Source: Actinomadura latina NBRC 106108 (GTDB lineage Bacteria; Actinomycetota; Actinomycetes; Streptosporangiales; Streptosporangiaceae). Taken from it: 64,000 nucleotides of DNA. The stretch spans positions 62,001-126,000 of the forward strand of contig NZ_BCQS01000013.1 of assembly GCF_001552195.1 (NCBI RefSeq), in the 5' to 3' direction. The notes beneath the pieces were generated by a model, which ran no database searches, was not told the origin of the DNA, and worked only from the letters and a program-made list of their open reading frames with translations. Position numbers and translations under genes: made by a program. Shown one piece after another: positions 55,197 to 63,041 of this stretch (position 1 is its first letter; every line of letters starts with the position of its first letter).

Positions 55197-55958
55197 ATGA
55201 CATTCGACCCCACGCTGGTCGTCGGCCCCGAGCTGCTCGCCCAGCACGGCATCGGGGTGGTCGCCCCGTTCGACTTCGCCCTCGACCGCGAGCTGTGGCG
55301 GTGGACGCCCGACGACGTGTCGCTGTTCATGACCCGGCTGCCCTACGTCCCGGTCCCGGTCACCGTGGAGATGGCGTCCGCGCTGTCGGACCAGTCGATC
55401 GTCCGGCAGGCGACCCGGGACGTCCTCGCGCCCGAGCCGCTCGCGGTCGCCTACGCCTGCGCGTCGGGCAGCTTCATCCGCGGCAAGGCGGGCGAGCTGG
55501 AGCTGCACCAGTCGATGATGCGGGCCGGCGCGCCGGTGTCCACGACGACGTCCGGCGCGCTGGTGGAGTCGCTGCGGCTGCTCAACGTCTCGCGCATCGC
55601 GGTCGTCACCCCGTACATCGACGCGGTCACCGAACGGCTCGTGTCGTTCCTCGGCGAGTACGGGATCGAGGTGGTGGCGTCGGTCGGGATGGGGCTGCTC
55701 AGCCACATCTGGAAGGTCGGCTACGGCGAGATCGTGTCGGCGGTGTCGACGGTGGACGGCCCCGAGGCCGAGGCCGTCTTCATCAGCTGCACGAACGTGC
55801 CGACCTACGACATCATCGCGCCGCTGGAGCAGATGATCGGCAAGCCGGTGCTGACCGCCAACCAGGTGACGATGTGCTCGGCGCTGCGCGCGATGGGCCG
55901 CTCGGCGGCCGGTCCCGGGCAGTCGCTGGTACAGCTCGCCCCGTCCACGGCGGCCTGA
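55197..55958 (+). CDS. Asp/Glu racemase-fold protein, maleate isomerase-like
   Basis: 253-residue protein of the maleate cis-trans isomerase/arylmalonate decarboxylase group. Both expected active-site cysteines are visible: ACASGSF (~87) and ISCTNVPTYD (~197), plus the conserved C-terminal GKPVLTANQVT (~219). Such enzymes isomerise, racemise or decarboxylate small diacids through cysteine chemistry. The start could be GTG 55185 instead, which is 4 bp after the DUF3830 stop. It is followed at once by a paralogue. Confidence 0.8.
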   Translation: MTFDPTLVVGPELLAQHGIGVVAPFDFALDRELWRWTPDDVSLFMTRLPYVPVPVTVEMASALSDQSIVRQATRDVLAPEPLAVAYACASGSFIRGKAGELELHQSMMRAGAPVSTTTSGALVESLRLLNVSRIAVVTPYIDAVTERLVSFLGEYGIEVVASVGMGLLSHIWKVGYGEIVSAVSTVDGPEAEAVFISCTNVPTYDIIAPLEQMIGKPVLTANQVTMCSALRAMGRSAAGPGQSLVQLAPSTAA

Positions 55959-55963
55959 CCGCC

Positions 55964-56806
55964 ATGATCCGCGAAGGTAGGGTTGCCGACGACATGCGGC
56001 AGAGCACGGTGAGCGCCGGATTCCTGTACCCGGGATACAGCGCCGAGGACGACTACCCCGCCATCGAACGCGCTCTGCGGCGTTCGGGGCCGGGCGAGGT
56101 GAGCCTGCCGGTCGTGCACACGCTCATGCGCGAGGACGCGCACCGCGTCGACGCGCTGCTGGACATCGGCGGCGCCGACGTCCTCGGCGAGGGCGCGCGC
56201 GCGCTGCGCGGCATGGGCGTGCAGGCCGCGGTGTGGGCCTGCACCAGCGGGAGCTTCGTGTTCGGCTGGGACGGCGCCGCGCGGCAGGTCGCGGGCGTGC
56301 GGGAGGCGGCGGGCGTGCCCGCGTCCAGCACGTCGTTCGCGTTCGTGCACGCCGTGCGGGCCCTGGGCGTGACGAGGGTCGCGGTCGCCGCGACCTACCC
56401 GGCCGACGTGGCGGAGCGGTTCGTCGCGTTCCTCGGCCACGCCGGCATCGAGGTGGTGGCGCTGTCCTGCCGGGGCATCGTCACCGCCGCCGAGGTCGGC
56501 ACCCTCGGGCGCGACGAGGTGCTCGCCTTCGTCGCGGCCAACGACCATCCGGACGCCGAGGCGGTGCTGGTGCCCGACACCGCGCTGCACACCGTGTCCT
56601 GGCTCGACGAGCTGGAGGCGCGGACCGGCAAGCCGGTGCTGACCGCCAACCAGGTGAGCGTGTGGGAGGGGCTGCGGCTCGCGTCCGGTCCCGGGGGGCT
56701 CCCGCCGCGCACCGGGCTGGGCCGGCTGTTCGCCGTGCCCGCCGCCGTCTCCGCCGTCCCCGCCGGCAGCGCCGCCGGGCAGGGACGACATACCTGGCAG
56801 CTATGA
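55964..56806 (+). CDS. Second Asp/Glu racemase-fold paralogue, one Cys lost
   Basis: 280-residue paralogue of the preceding gene, starting 5 bp after its stop. It keeps the first cysteine (WACTSGSFVFG, ~90) and the C-terminal GKPVLTANQVSVW (~225). Where the neighbour has ISCTNVPT it reads LVPDTALHT, so the second cysteine is Asp. A Pro/Ala-rich tail follows. Its stop overlaps the GntR start (ATGA). It may act with the first protein as a hetero-oligomer or have a one-cysteine chemistry. Start could be ATG 55994. Confidence 0.78.
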   Translation: MIREGRVADDMRQSTVSAGFLYPGYSAEDDYPAIERALRRSGPGEVSLPVVHTLMREDAHRVDALLDIGGADVLGEGARALRGMGVQAAVWACTSGSFVFGWDGAARQVAGVREAAGVPASSTSFAFVHAVRALGVTRVAVAATYPADVAERFVAFLGHAGIEVVALSCRGIVTAAEVGTLGRDEVLAFVAANDHPDAEAVLVPDTALHTVSWLDELEARTGKPVLTANQVSVWEGLRLASGPGGLPPRTGLGRLFAVPAAVSAVPAGSAAGQGRHTWQL

Positions 56807-57489
56807 CGAAAGGGGCCCGCGGCATGGGCCGATTGGGTGAGCTGGAACCTGTCCCCCGCAAGTCGACCGTCGAGATCGTCTCGGACGAGCTGCGCTCGGC
56901 GATCATGTACGGGTCGCTGGAGCCCGGCGCGCAGCTCGGCGAGGCCGACCTCGCCGCGCGCCTCGGCATCAGCCGTGGCCCGCTGCGCGAGGCGATGCAG
57001 CGGCTGGTCCAGGAGGGGCTGCTGGTCAGCGAGCCGCACCGCGGGCTCTTCGTGATCACGCTGGACGAGGGGGACGTCGAGGACGTCTACCTCGCCCGGC
57101 TCGCGATCGAGCGGGAGGCCTGCAAGCTGATCATGGCGCGGAACCGCGGTGAGGCGGTGGCCCGGCTCACCGAGGCCCTCGAAGCGCTGGTGGAGGCGGC
57201 GAAGCAGCGCGACCGGGTCGCGATGAGCGACGCCGACCAGGCGTTCCACGAGGTGCTGGTCAGCTCGTCCGGCAGCCCCCGGCTGGAGCGCATGGCGCAC
57301 ACCCTGCTGGTGGAGACCCGGATGTGCCTGAACGCGCTGCAGGACACCTACCCCGAGCCGTCCGACCTCGTCGAGGAGCACCGCCGGCTCGTCGACGCGA
57401 TCGGCGACGGCGAGGAGGAGCGGCTGCTCGTGCTCATCGAGGAGCACATGACCGACTCCATCCGCCGGCTCGGCAGCTCCCGGAAGTAA
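56803..57489 (+). CDS. GntR family regulator with FCD domain
   Basis: 228-residue regulator. N-terminal winged helix ~20-85 (GAQLGEADLAARLGISRGPLREAMQRLVQEGLL, cut here at SRGPLREAM), and an all-helical FCD ligand domain ~95-220 with the expected metal/acid-binding residues (D and H in DADQAFHEVLV, EEHRRLVDAI). ATG overlaps the paralogue stop. It is last in the operon led by operator 1, so it is probably autoregulated. A strong hairpin follows its stop, then operator 2 and the aminotransferase gene. The effector is likely a pathway carboxylate (inference). Confidence 0.88.
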   Translation: MTKGARGMGRLGELEPVPRKSTVEIVSDELRSAIMYGSLEPGAQLGEADLAARLGISRGPLREAMQRLVQEGLLVSEPHRGLFVITLDEGDVEDVYLARLAIEREACKLIMARNRGEAVARLTEALEALVEAAKQRDRVAMSDADQAFHEVLVSSSGSPRLERMAHTLLVETRMCLNALQDTYPEPSDLVEEHRRLVDAIGDGEEERLLVLIEEHMTDSIRRLGSSRK

Positions 57490-57498
57490 ACGAAGGAC

Positions 57499-57525
57499 GC
57501 CCCCTGGACATCCGTTCCAGGGGGC
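57499..57525 (+). terminator. Hairpin after the GntR gene
   Basis: GCCCCCTGGA-N7-TCCAGGGGGC, perfect 10-bp stem 9 bp after the GntR stop, with no U-tract, as is common in actinomycetes. Its left arm also overlaps TGGACA, a possible -35 of the next gene. Confidence 0.65.
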
Positions 57526-57536
57526 ACCTAGATTGC

Positions 57537-57552
57537 AGATTGTCGACAATCT
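57537..57552. promoter_or_regulatory. GntR/FCD-type operator 2
   Basis: AGATTGTCGACAATCT, a perfect 16-bp palindrome between a possible promoter (TGGACA 57505-57510, 18 bp, TAGATT 57529-57534) and the aminotransferase RBS. It shares ATTGTC-NN-type arms with operator 1. Confidence 0.75.
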
Positions 57553-57565
57553 ACCGGAGGGACGC

Positions 57566-58819
57566 ATGGCTACGCTCTCACCCCTGCTCAAGCAGGCCAC
57601 TCCCGTCCTGGCCGAACGCGGCGAGGGCGTGTACCTCTACGACACCGCCGGCCGCCGGCACCTGGACTTCACCGCGGGCATCGGCGTCACCAACACCGGC
57701 CACTGCCACCCGCGCGTGGTGGAGGCCGCGCGGAAGCAGATCGGCACGCTCATCCACGGGCAGTACACGACGGTCATGCACGAGCCGCTGCTGCGGCTGG
57801 TCGACGCGCTCGGCGAGGTCCTGCCCGGCGGCCTGGACTCGCTGTTCTTCCTCAACAGCGGCAGCGAGGCCGTCGAGGCGTCCATCCGGCTGGCCCGGCA
57901 CGCCACCGGACGGCAGAACATCGTCGTCTTCCACGGCTCGTTCCACGGCCGGACGATGGGCGCCGCCGCGCTCACCACGGCCGGCACGAAGTTCCGCGCG
58001 GGCATCGGCCCGCTGATGCCGGGCGCCGCCATCGCGCCGTTCCCGCAGGCCTACCGGTACGGCTGGTCCGAAGAGGAGGCCACCCGCTTCGCGCTGCGCG
58101 AACTGGACTACCTCCTCATCACCGCGAGCCCCGCGTCCGACACGGCCGCCTTCATCGTCGAGCCCGTGCTCGGCGAGGGCGGCTACATCCCGGCGCCGCC
58201 GGCGTTCCTGGAGGGGCTCCGGGAGCGCGCCGACCGGCACGGCATCCTGCTGATCATGGACGAGGTGCAGACCGGCTACGGCCGCACGGGCCGGTTCTGG
58301 GGCCACGAGCACTCGGCGGCGCGCCCCGACGTCCTGATCACCGCGAAGGGGCTGGCCAGCGGATTCCCGCTGTCGGCGATCGCGGCGCCGACCGCCCTCA
58401 TGGAGAAGGCGTGGCCCGGCTCCCAGGGCGGCACCTACGGCGGCAACGCGGTGGCGTGCGCCGCCGCGATCGCTACGCTCCAGGTCATCCAGGACGAGGA
58501 CCTCGTCGGCAACGCCGCCCGCCAGGGCGCACGCCTCAACGACGGCCTCCGCAAGGTCGCCGCCGACCACCCGGAGATCGGCGACGTGCGCGGCCTCGGC
58601 CTGATGCAGGCCAGCGAGTTCACCGCACCGGACGGCGAACCCGACCCGGCCGCCGCGCAGCGCGCGCACAAGGCCGCCGCCGAGCACGGCCTCCTGCTGC
58701 TGACCTGCGGCGCGCACGGCAACGTCGTCCGGATGATCCCGCCGCTGATCGTGACCGAGCCGCAGATCGACGACGCCCTCGCCCGCTGGTCGCAGTCCGT
58801 CACCGACGCGGTCGGCTGA
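57566..58819 (+). CDS. Class III PLP aminotransferase
   Basis: 417-residue fold-type I aminotransferase of the GabT/ornithine aminotransferase class, which moves an amino group between an omega-amine or amino acid and an oxo acid. GITNTGHCHPRV-like entry (VTNTGHCHPRVV ~46), NSGSEAVE (~102), the PLP-pocket Asp in MDEVQTGYGRTGRFWGHE (~231) and Lys in ITAKGLASGFP (~259). ATG 5 bp after GGAGG. Controlled by the palindrome just upstream, so it is probably a member of the GntR regulon with the DUF3830 operon. Confidence 0.9.
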   Translation: MATLSPLLKQATPVLAERGEGVYLYDTAGRRHLDFTAGIGVTNTGHCHPRVVEAARKQIGTLIHGQYTTVMHEPLLRLVDALGEVLPGGLDSLFFLNSGSEAVEASIRLARHATGRQNIVVFHGSFHGRTMGAAALTTAGTKFRAGIGPLMPGAAIAPFPQAYRYGWSEEEATRFALRELDYLLITASPASDTAAFIVEPVLGEGGYIPAPPAFLEGLRERADRHGILLIMDEVQTGYGRTGRFWGHEHSAARPDVLITAKGLASGFPLSAIAAPTALMEKAWPGSQGGTYGGNAVACAAAIATLQVIQDEDLVGNAARQGARLNDGLRKVAADHPEIGDVRGLGLMQASEFTAPDGEPDPAAAQRAHKAAAEHGLLLLTCGAHGNVVRMIPPLIVTEPQIDDALARWSQSVTDAVG

Positions 58820-58835
58820 CCGCGCCGAAGCGGCA

Positions 58836-58859
58836 CCCGGCGGCGGGGAGGCCGCCGGG
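58836..58859. terminator. Bidirectional hairpin between convergent genes
   Basis: CCCGGCGGC-N6-GCCGCCGGG, perfect 9-bp stem between the aminotransferase and the convergent lipase gene; it probably serves both. Confidence 0.65.
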
Positions 58860-58873
58860 CGCCGCCGCACGCG

Positions 58874-59731
58874 TCAGCCGAGCGGCTTGGCGCAGTCGAT
58901 GGGCCAGTACGGGCCCCAGATGTCGAGCGAGTTCAGCACGAACTTGATCGCCACCGGGTCGAAGGCCATGCCGACGTGGGCGTTGGTGTCGTCCGCGCAC
59001 TTGTCCTGCAGCAGGACGTTCTGCGCGTTCGAGCCGTTGAGGAACGCCGAGGTGTAGGGCGTGACGACCTCGTCGTACTTGGTGGCGAGGACGATGTAGG
59101 TCGGGCCGGGCACCGTGTCGCCGCCCGCGTTGAGGTTCTTCAGGAAGTCGGAGTCGGTGATCTGCTGGCCCGCCGCCGGCGCGGCCTTCACGACCGCCTG
59201 CGTGATGCCGAGCAGGCTGCCGAGCTGGACGAGCCCGGCCAGGCTCGTGCCGTGGTTGGACGGGACGAGCCCGACGAGCTTGTTGACCTTCGCGGCCCCG
59301 CCCAGGAACTTCATGTAGTACCGGGGCATCATGCCGCCCTGCGAGTGCCCGACCATGTCGACCTTGGACGCCTTGGTCGAGGCGAGCACCTTGTCGACGA
59401 ACGCCGACAGTTCCCCGGCCGACGCCGGAATGTCATAGATTCCTTGGATGGGGCCGTCCTCCGGGCCGCCGTAATTGAGGGCGTAGACGCAGTATCCGGC
59501 CTTCTTCAGCGCCGGGGAGAGTTTCTGCCAGTTGAACGCCATGTTCTCGAACGTCCCGTGCACGAGCACGACCGGACGGGGATGCCAGAACGACGGCTTG
59601 CAATTCCAGTCGTTCGCGCCGTCCGGGCTGGTCTCGGCGTGCGCGGCGGGCGCGACCAGGCCCGTCATGCCGACGGCGGCGGCAGCCGCCGCGGCGGTGA
59701 CCGCCCAGGTCCGGAGTCGTCTGAAACGCAT
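58874..59731 (-). CDS. Secreted alpha/beta-hydrolase lipase
   Basis: 285-residue secreted lipase/esterase. A classic signal peptide (Arg-rich start, Ala-rich core, cleavage near APAAHA) precedes the mature enzyme. VVLVHGTFENMAFNW carries the oxyanion loop and GHSQGGMMPRYYMKF (~128) the nucleophile Ser. VPSNHGTSLAGL and the late AHVGMAFDP (~260, catalytic His region) follow lipase_2-type enzymes. The second ATG is chosen because GGGAG is directly against the first. Monocistronic between two terminators. Confidence 0.88.
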   Translation of the reverse strand: MRFRRLRTWAVTAAAAAAAVGMTGLVAPAAHAETSPDGANDWNCKPSFWHPRPVVLVHGTFENMAFNWQKLSPALKKAGYCVYALNYGGPEDGPIQGIYDIPASAGELSAFVDKVLASTKASKVDMVGHSQGGMMPRYYMKFLGGAAKVNKLVGLVPSNHGTSLAGLVQLGSLLGITQAVVKAAPAAGQQITDSDFLKNLNAGGDTVPGPTYIVLATKYDEVVTPYTSAFLNGSNAQNVLLQDKCADDTNAHVGMAFDPVAIKFVLNSLDIWGPYWPIDCAKPLG

Positions 59732-59934
59732 GTGCATCTCCCTCGTGAGGGCACGCCGGAAAGAGGCCGCGGCCCGCGCGAATTCAGCCGGGCCCGGCCG
59801 CTCATCGGCGTGATGATCGGGGGTGGAGTTCCCACAACGTACGGCCGCTTTCCGGCGCGGTCTTGTGGGACGACCGCCGGTTACCCGGGAGAAATTGTCA
59901 GCCGACTCACAATCGGATCAGCCCGCATACCGCT

Positions 59935-59961
59935 CGGCCTGCGGCGATTCGCCGCAGGCCG
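59935..59961 (-). terminator. Strong hairpin after the CoA-transferase gene
   Basis: CGGCCTGCGGCGA and TCGCCGCAGGCCG pair perfectly (13 bp, minimal loop), 18 bp after the CoA-transferase stop on the minus strand. The rest of 59732-59934 holds no gene I recognise; it must contain the lipase promoter. Confidence 0.7.
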
Positions 59962-59979
59962 GGTGGACGGGTGGACGGG

Positions 59980-61125
59980 TCAGGCCTGCGCCACGGCGCC
60001 TTCCTTGAGAAGGGTCTCGGTGTCGTCGAAGCCGAGGTCGTCCAAGATGGCGCGGGTCTGGCCGCCGGGGAGGGCGGGGACGCCGTCGGTCTCGGTGCCG
60101 GTGCGGGAGAAGCGGGGCGCCGGGGCGGGCTGGCGGTGGCCGGCGAGGTCGGGGAAGACGTCGCGGGACGTGTTGAACGGGTGTTCGGCCGCCTCGGTCA
60201 TCGAGAGGACCGGGGCCACGCAGGCGTCGCTGGGGACGAAGATCTCCGTCCACTCGTCGCGTGTCTTCGTCCTGAAGACGGCGGCGAAGCGCTCGCGCAG
60301 GGCCGGCCAGCCGGCCCTGTCGTGCTGGTGCGGGAGGTCCTCGCCGTCCAGGCCGGCGAGGCGGAGGAACTCGGCGTAGAACTGGGACTCGATGGCGCCG
60401 ACCGCCATGTGCTTCCCGTCGGAGGTCTCGTAGACGTCGTACCAGGGGGCGCCGGTGTCGAGCATGTTGACGCCGCGGCGGTCCTCCCAGAGGCCGCCCG
60501 CCATGAACGCGTGGATGAAGGTCGACAGGTGGGCGGTGCCGTCCACGATGGCGGCGTCGACGACCTGGCCGCGCCCGCTCGTCTTCGCTTCGAGGAGGGC
60601 GGACAGGACGCCGACGATCAGGTACATGCTGCCGCCGGCGAAGTCGCCGAGGAGGTTCATCGGGACCTGCGGCGGGCCGTCCGCGCGGCCGATGGCGTGC
60701 AGGGCGCCGGTGACGGCGATGTAGCCGACGTCGTGGCCGGCGGTGTGCGAGAGCGGCCCCTCCTGGCCCCAGCCGGTCATCCGGCCGTAGACGAGCCTCG
60801 GGTTGCGGGCGAGGCAGTCGTCCGGGCCGATGCCGAGGCGCTCGGTGACGCCGGGCCGGAACCCTTCGAGCAGGACGTCGGACTTCGCGGCGAGGCGGAG
60901 CACGACCTCGCGGCCCCGCTCGCTCTTCAGGTCGATGGCGATCGACCGCTTGCCGCGGTTGGTGAAGTCGGTGCCGCCGGTGGTCTCGCCGTCCCGGACG
61001 GCGGAGGCGCGGTCGACGCGGATCACGTCGGCGCCGAGGTCGGCCAGCAGCATCGCGGCGAACGGCCCGGGACCGATCCCGGCCAGCTCGATCACCCGTA
61101 CTCCGGACAGCGGCCCCTTGCCCAT
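59980..61125 (-). CDS. CaiB/BaiF-type class III CoA transferase
   Basis: 381-residue family III CoA-transferase, close to alpha-methylacyl-CoA racemase. It has GVRVIELAGIGPGPFAAMLLADLGADVI cut here at GPFAAM (~20), LLEGFRPGVTERLGI (~85), the catalytic Asp in LLGDFAGGSM (~161), and DTGAPWYDVYETSDGKHMAVG cut at YDVYET (~224). The preserved His/Asp-type pattern favours racemase over transferase (family knowledge, moderate). ATG 61125 (MGKGPLSG) follows GGAG; an upstream in-frame ATG at 61158 lacks a site. Confidence 0.87.
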   Translation of the reverse strand: MGKGPLSGVRVIELAGIGPGPFAAMLLADLGADVIRVDRASAVRDGETTGGTDFTNRGKRSIAIDLKSERGREVVLRLAAKSDVLLEGFRPGVTERLGIGPDDCLARNPRLVYGRMTGWGQEGPLSHTAGHDVGYIAVTGALHAIGRADGPPQVPMNLLGDFAGGSMYLIVGVLSALLEAKTSGRGQVVDAAIVDGTAHLSTFIHAFMAGGLWEDRRGVNMLDTGAPWYDVYETSDGKHMAVGAIESQFYAEFLRLAGLDGEDLPHQHDRAGWPALRERFAAVFRTKTRDEWTEIFVPSDACVAPVLSMTEAAEHPFNTSRDVFPDLAGHRQPAPAPRFSRTGTETDGVPALPGGQTRAILDDLGFDDTETLLKEGAVAQA

Positions 61126-61200
61126 CTGCGACTCCCTGAATCTTGTTCGGTCCCCCAAGTGTGCACCATTCGGGTAAGCGCGCGCTGACTCGGGTTCCGC

Positions 61201-62748
61201 TCAGCGGGCGGTGAGGGCGACCGGGGTCTTCGGGGTGCCGGTGGCGATGAGCAGGCGCTTGCGCGTCGTCGAGCGGCGGACGCCGTCGGCGTGCGGGACC
61301 AGACCGCGGCCGGCGGCGGCCAGGTAGTACCAGCGGTCCGACGGGGCCCGCCACCAGGTGCCGCTGACCGGGCGGTCGGCGTCGCAGGCGCCCGTGGGCC
61401 GTGTCTGCGCGCCGAGCAGCGTCGCCTGGCCGGTGCTCCCGCCGGCGGCGTAGCCGAGCCGGGTGCACACCCAGTCGGCGGGCCCGCCGCCGTGCGGCAG
61501 CCTCCCGGACCAGAAGTCGAACGCCAGCGCGTCGGACACCGGGCGGGACGGGCTGGGCAGCGCGCAGGCCAGCCGGTTCCAGGTGCTGCGGCCCTCCCGG
61601 CCGAGGCGCTCCGGCGGCCGGGCCGGGCGGGGCCGCCAGGCGGGCGAGTGGTAGGTGAGGACGGCTGCGCGCGGGCCGCCGAGGTCGCCGACCGTCCGGG
61701 AGCCGAGGTGGAACAGCGGGCCGCGCCCGCAGCCGGTGTCCGCGCGGGCCGGGGCGGTCACGCCGCCGGACGCGGCCAGCCGCTCCCCGGTGAGGGTCTC
61801 GGGCCGCGCGTCCCAGGGGGCGAGGAGGTACCGTCCGCCGCCGAGGGCGATCGGGGCGGACGGGCCGGTGCCGGCGGGGACGACGTCCAGCCGGCCGGGC
61901 GTGTAGCGGGCCAGCCGGTCGCCGCGCCGCATGACGGCGACGGGCCTGCCGTCGAGGCGGCCCGCGTACAGGAGCTGGGCGGTGCCGCCCTCGGCGCGCC
62001 GGCCGCCGGGCGCGCCCGCCCAGGCGCCGGCGGCCCGCCGGACGAACGCCCGGTCGCCGGCGAGGTCGCCGCGCGCGGGCCAGGCGTCCAGGGTGCGGGC
62101 GCCGCGCGTCCAGGCGTCCGGGGCCGCGGACACCAGGCGCGGCGCGTGCGCGGACGCCCGCCGGGGGTCGCCGTGCTCGGTCGCGACGAGCGCGCCGACG
62201 AGCCCCGCGGTGAGGATGGCGGCGGCCGCGAGCGGCAGCACCGACCGGTTGCGGACGGGGCGCAGCGACTCCGGCTCGAACCGGTGGGAGCCGCGCGGCG
62301 CGGGCACCCGGACGGCCTCGGCGGCGCGGATCGCCGACCACGGGTCGCGCACGCCCAGCTCGATCAGCTGGTCGCGGACCCGGTACTGGGGCAGCCCCTC
62401 GACGTGCCGGAGCACATAGGCGGCGCGGACGTGCGGCGCGAGCCTGGACAGCGTCGCGGTGAGCGCGGGGTCGGGCAGCCGCGCGGGCAGCGCGCGCAGC
62501 CAGGGGCCGAGGCCGATCTGGAGGCGGCGGGAGGGGCGCAGGGCCCGGCGCAGCACGCGGGTGCGCCAGCGGGCGTGCCCGGCGGCGGAGCGGTCCCGGG
62601 CGCCGCGCGCGGTGCCGTCCACGATCCGGCGGGCGATCGCCAGCCGGTAGACGCGCTTGCCCCTGCCCGGCAGAACGAAATACGCCATTCGGACAAGGTC
62701 CCCATAAGCCGATTTTGTCGGCGGCGTTTCCGTCTCCGGTTGCGTCAT
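61201..62748 (-). CDS. Hypothetical single-pass membrane protein
   Basis: 515 residues, family not recognised. The N-terminal ~175 residues are basic and helical; LSRLAPHVRAAYVLRHVEGL (~100) recalls sigma-factor region 4 linkers, though without a clear HTH. One membrane segment near 180-200 (SVLPLAAAAILTAGLVGALVA, split). The C-terminal ~310 residues would lie outside: beta-rich, with two-cysteine pairs (CGRG, CTRLGY, CDAD) that could form disulphides. ATG with GGAAG 5 bp upstream. It is divergent from a Ser/Thr kinase gene, which may be functionally linked. Confidence 0.7.
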   Translation of the reverse strand: MTQPETETPPTKSAYGDLVRMAYFVLPGRGKRVYRLAIARRIVDGTARGARDRSAAGHARWRTRVLRRALRPSRRLQIGLGPWLRALPARLPDPALTATLSRLAPHVRAAYVLRHVEGLPQYRVRDQLIELGVRDPWSAIRAAEAVRVPAPRGSHRFEPESLRPVRNRSVLPLAAAAILTAGLVGALVATEHGDPRRASAHAPRLVSAAPDAWTRGARTLDAWPARGDLAGDRAFVRRAAGAWAGAPGGRRAEGGTAQLLYAGRLDGRPVAVMRRGDRLARYTPGRLDVVPAGTGPSAPIALGGGRYLLAPWDARPETLTGERLAASGGVTAPARADTGCGRGPLFHLGSRTVGDLGGPRAAVLTYHSPAWRPRPARPPERLGREGRSTWNRLACALPSPSRPVSDALAFDFWSGRLPHGGGPADWVCTRLGYAAGGSTGQATLLGAQTRPTGACDADRPVSGTWWRAPSDRWYYLAAAGRGLVPHADGVRRSTTRKRLLIATGTPKTPVALTAR

Positions 62749-63009
62749 GACATCTTCCGTCACGGCGGGCCACTCCCTCTGGGCCGTTCCTTCGTCGCGG
62801 AACCCGAGGCTAGGGCGCGGCGGGCGGCCGGCGGCGCGGAATTGGCACAACGATTAATCAACCGGATGGAAATGTCATCTCATTTCCAGACGGGTACGCG
62901 GCCCGGCGCGTGTTCGCCGGAGGAGCCGCGCCTGATTCGTCCCCGTACTACGCTGGTGGCCCCCGCCGCGACCCGGACGAGACGAGCGACGAAGAGGGAC
63001 CCCCGACCC

Positions 63010-63041
63010 ATGACCCCCCACCGATGAGCCCGCGCCCATGA
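63010..63041 (+). other. Two overlapping mini-ORFs before the kinase
   Basis: ATG 63010 opens a 5-codon frame (MTPHR) whose TGA overlaps ATG 63024. That opens another 5-codon frame (MSPRP) whose TGA overlaps the kinase ATG 63038. The only good ribosome site (GAGGGA, 62994-62999) is placed for the first mini-ORF, not for the kinase. Confidence 0.45.

Noticed and set aside
59893..59912. ATTGT-N10-ACAAT as a third GntR site
   Set aside because: The arms match partly but the spacing is 10 instead of 2, so it would not fit the same dimer.
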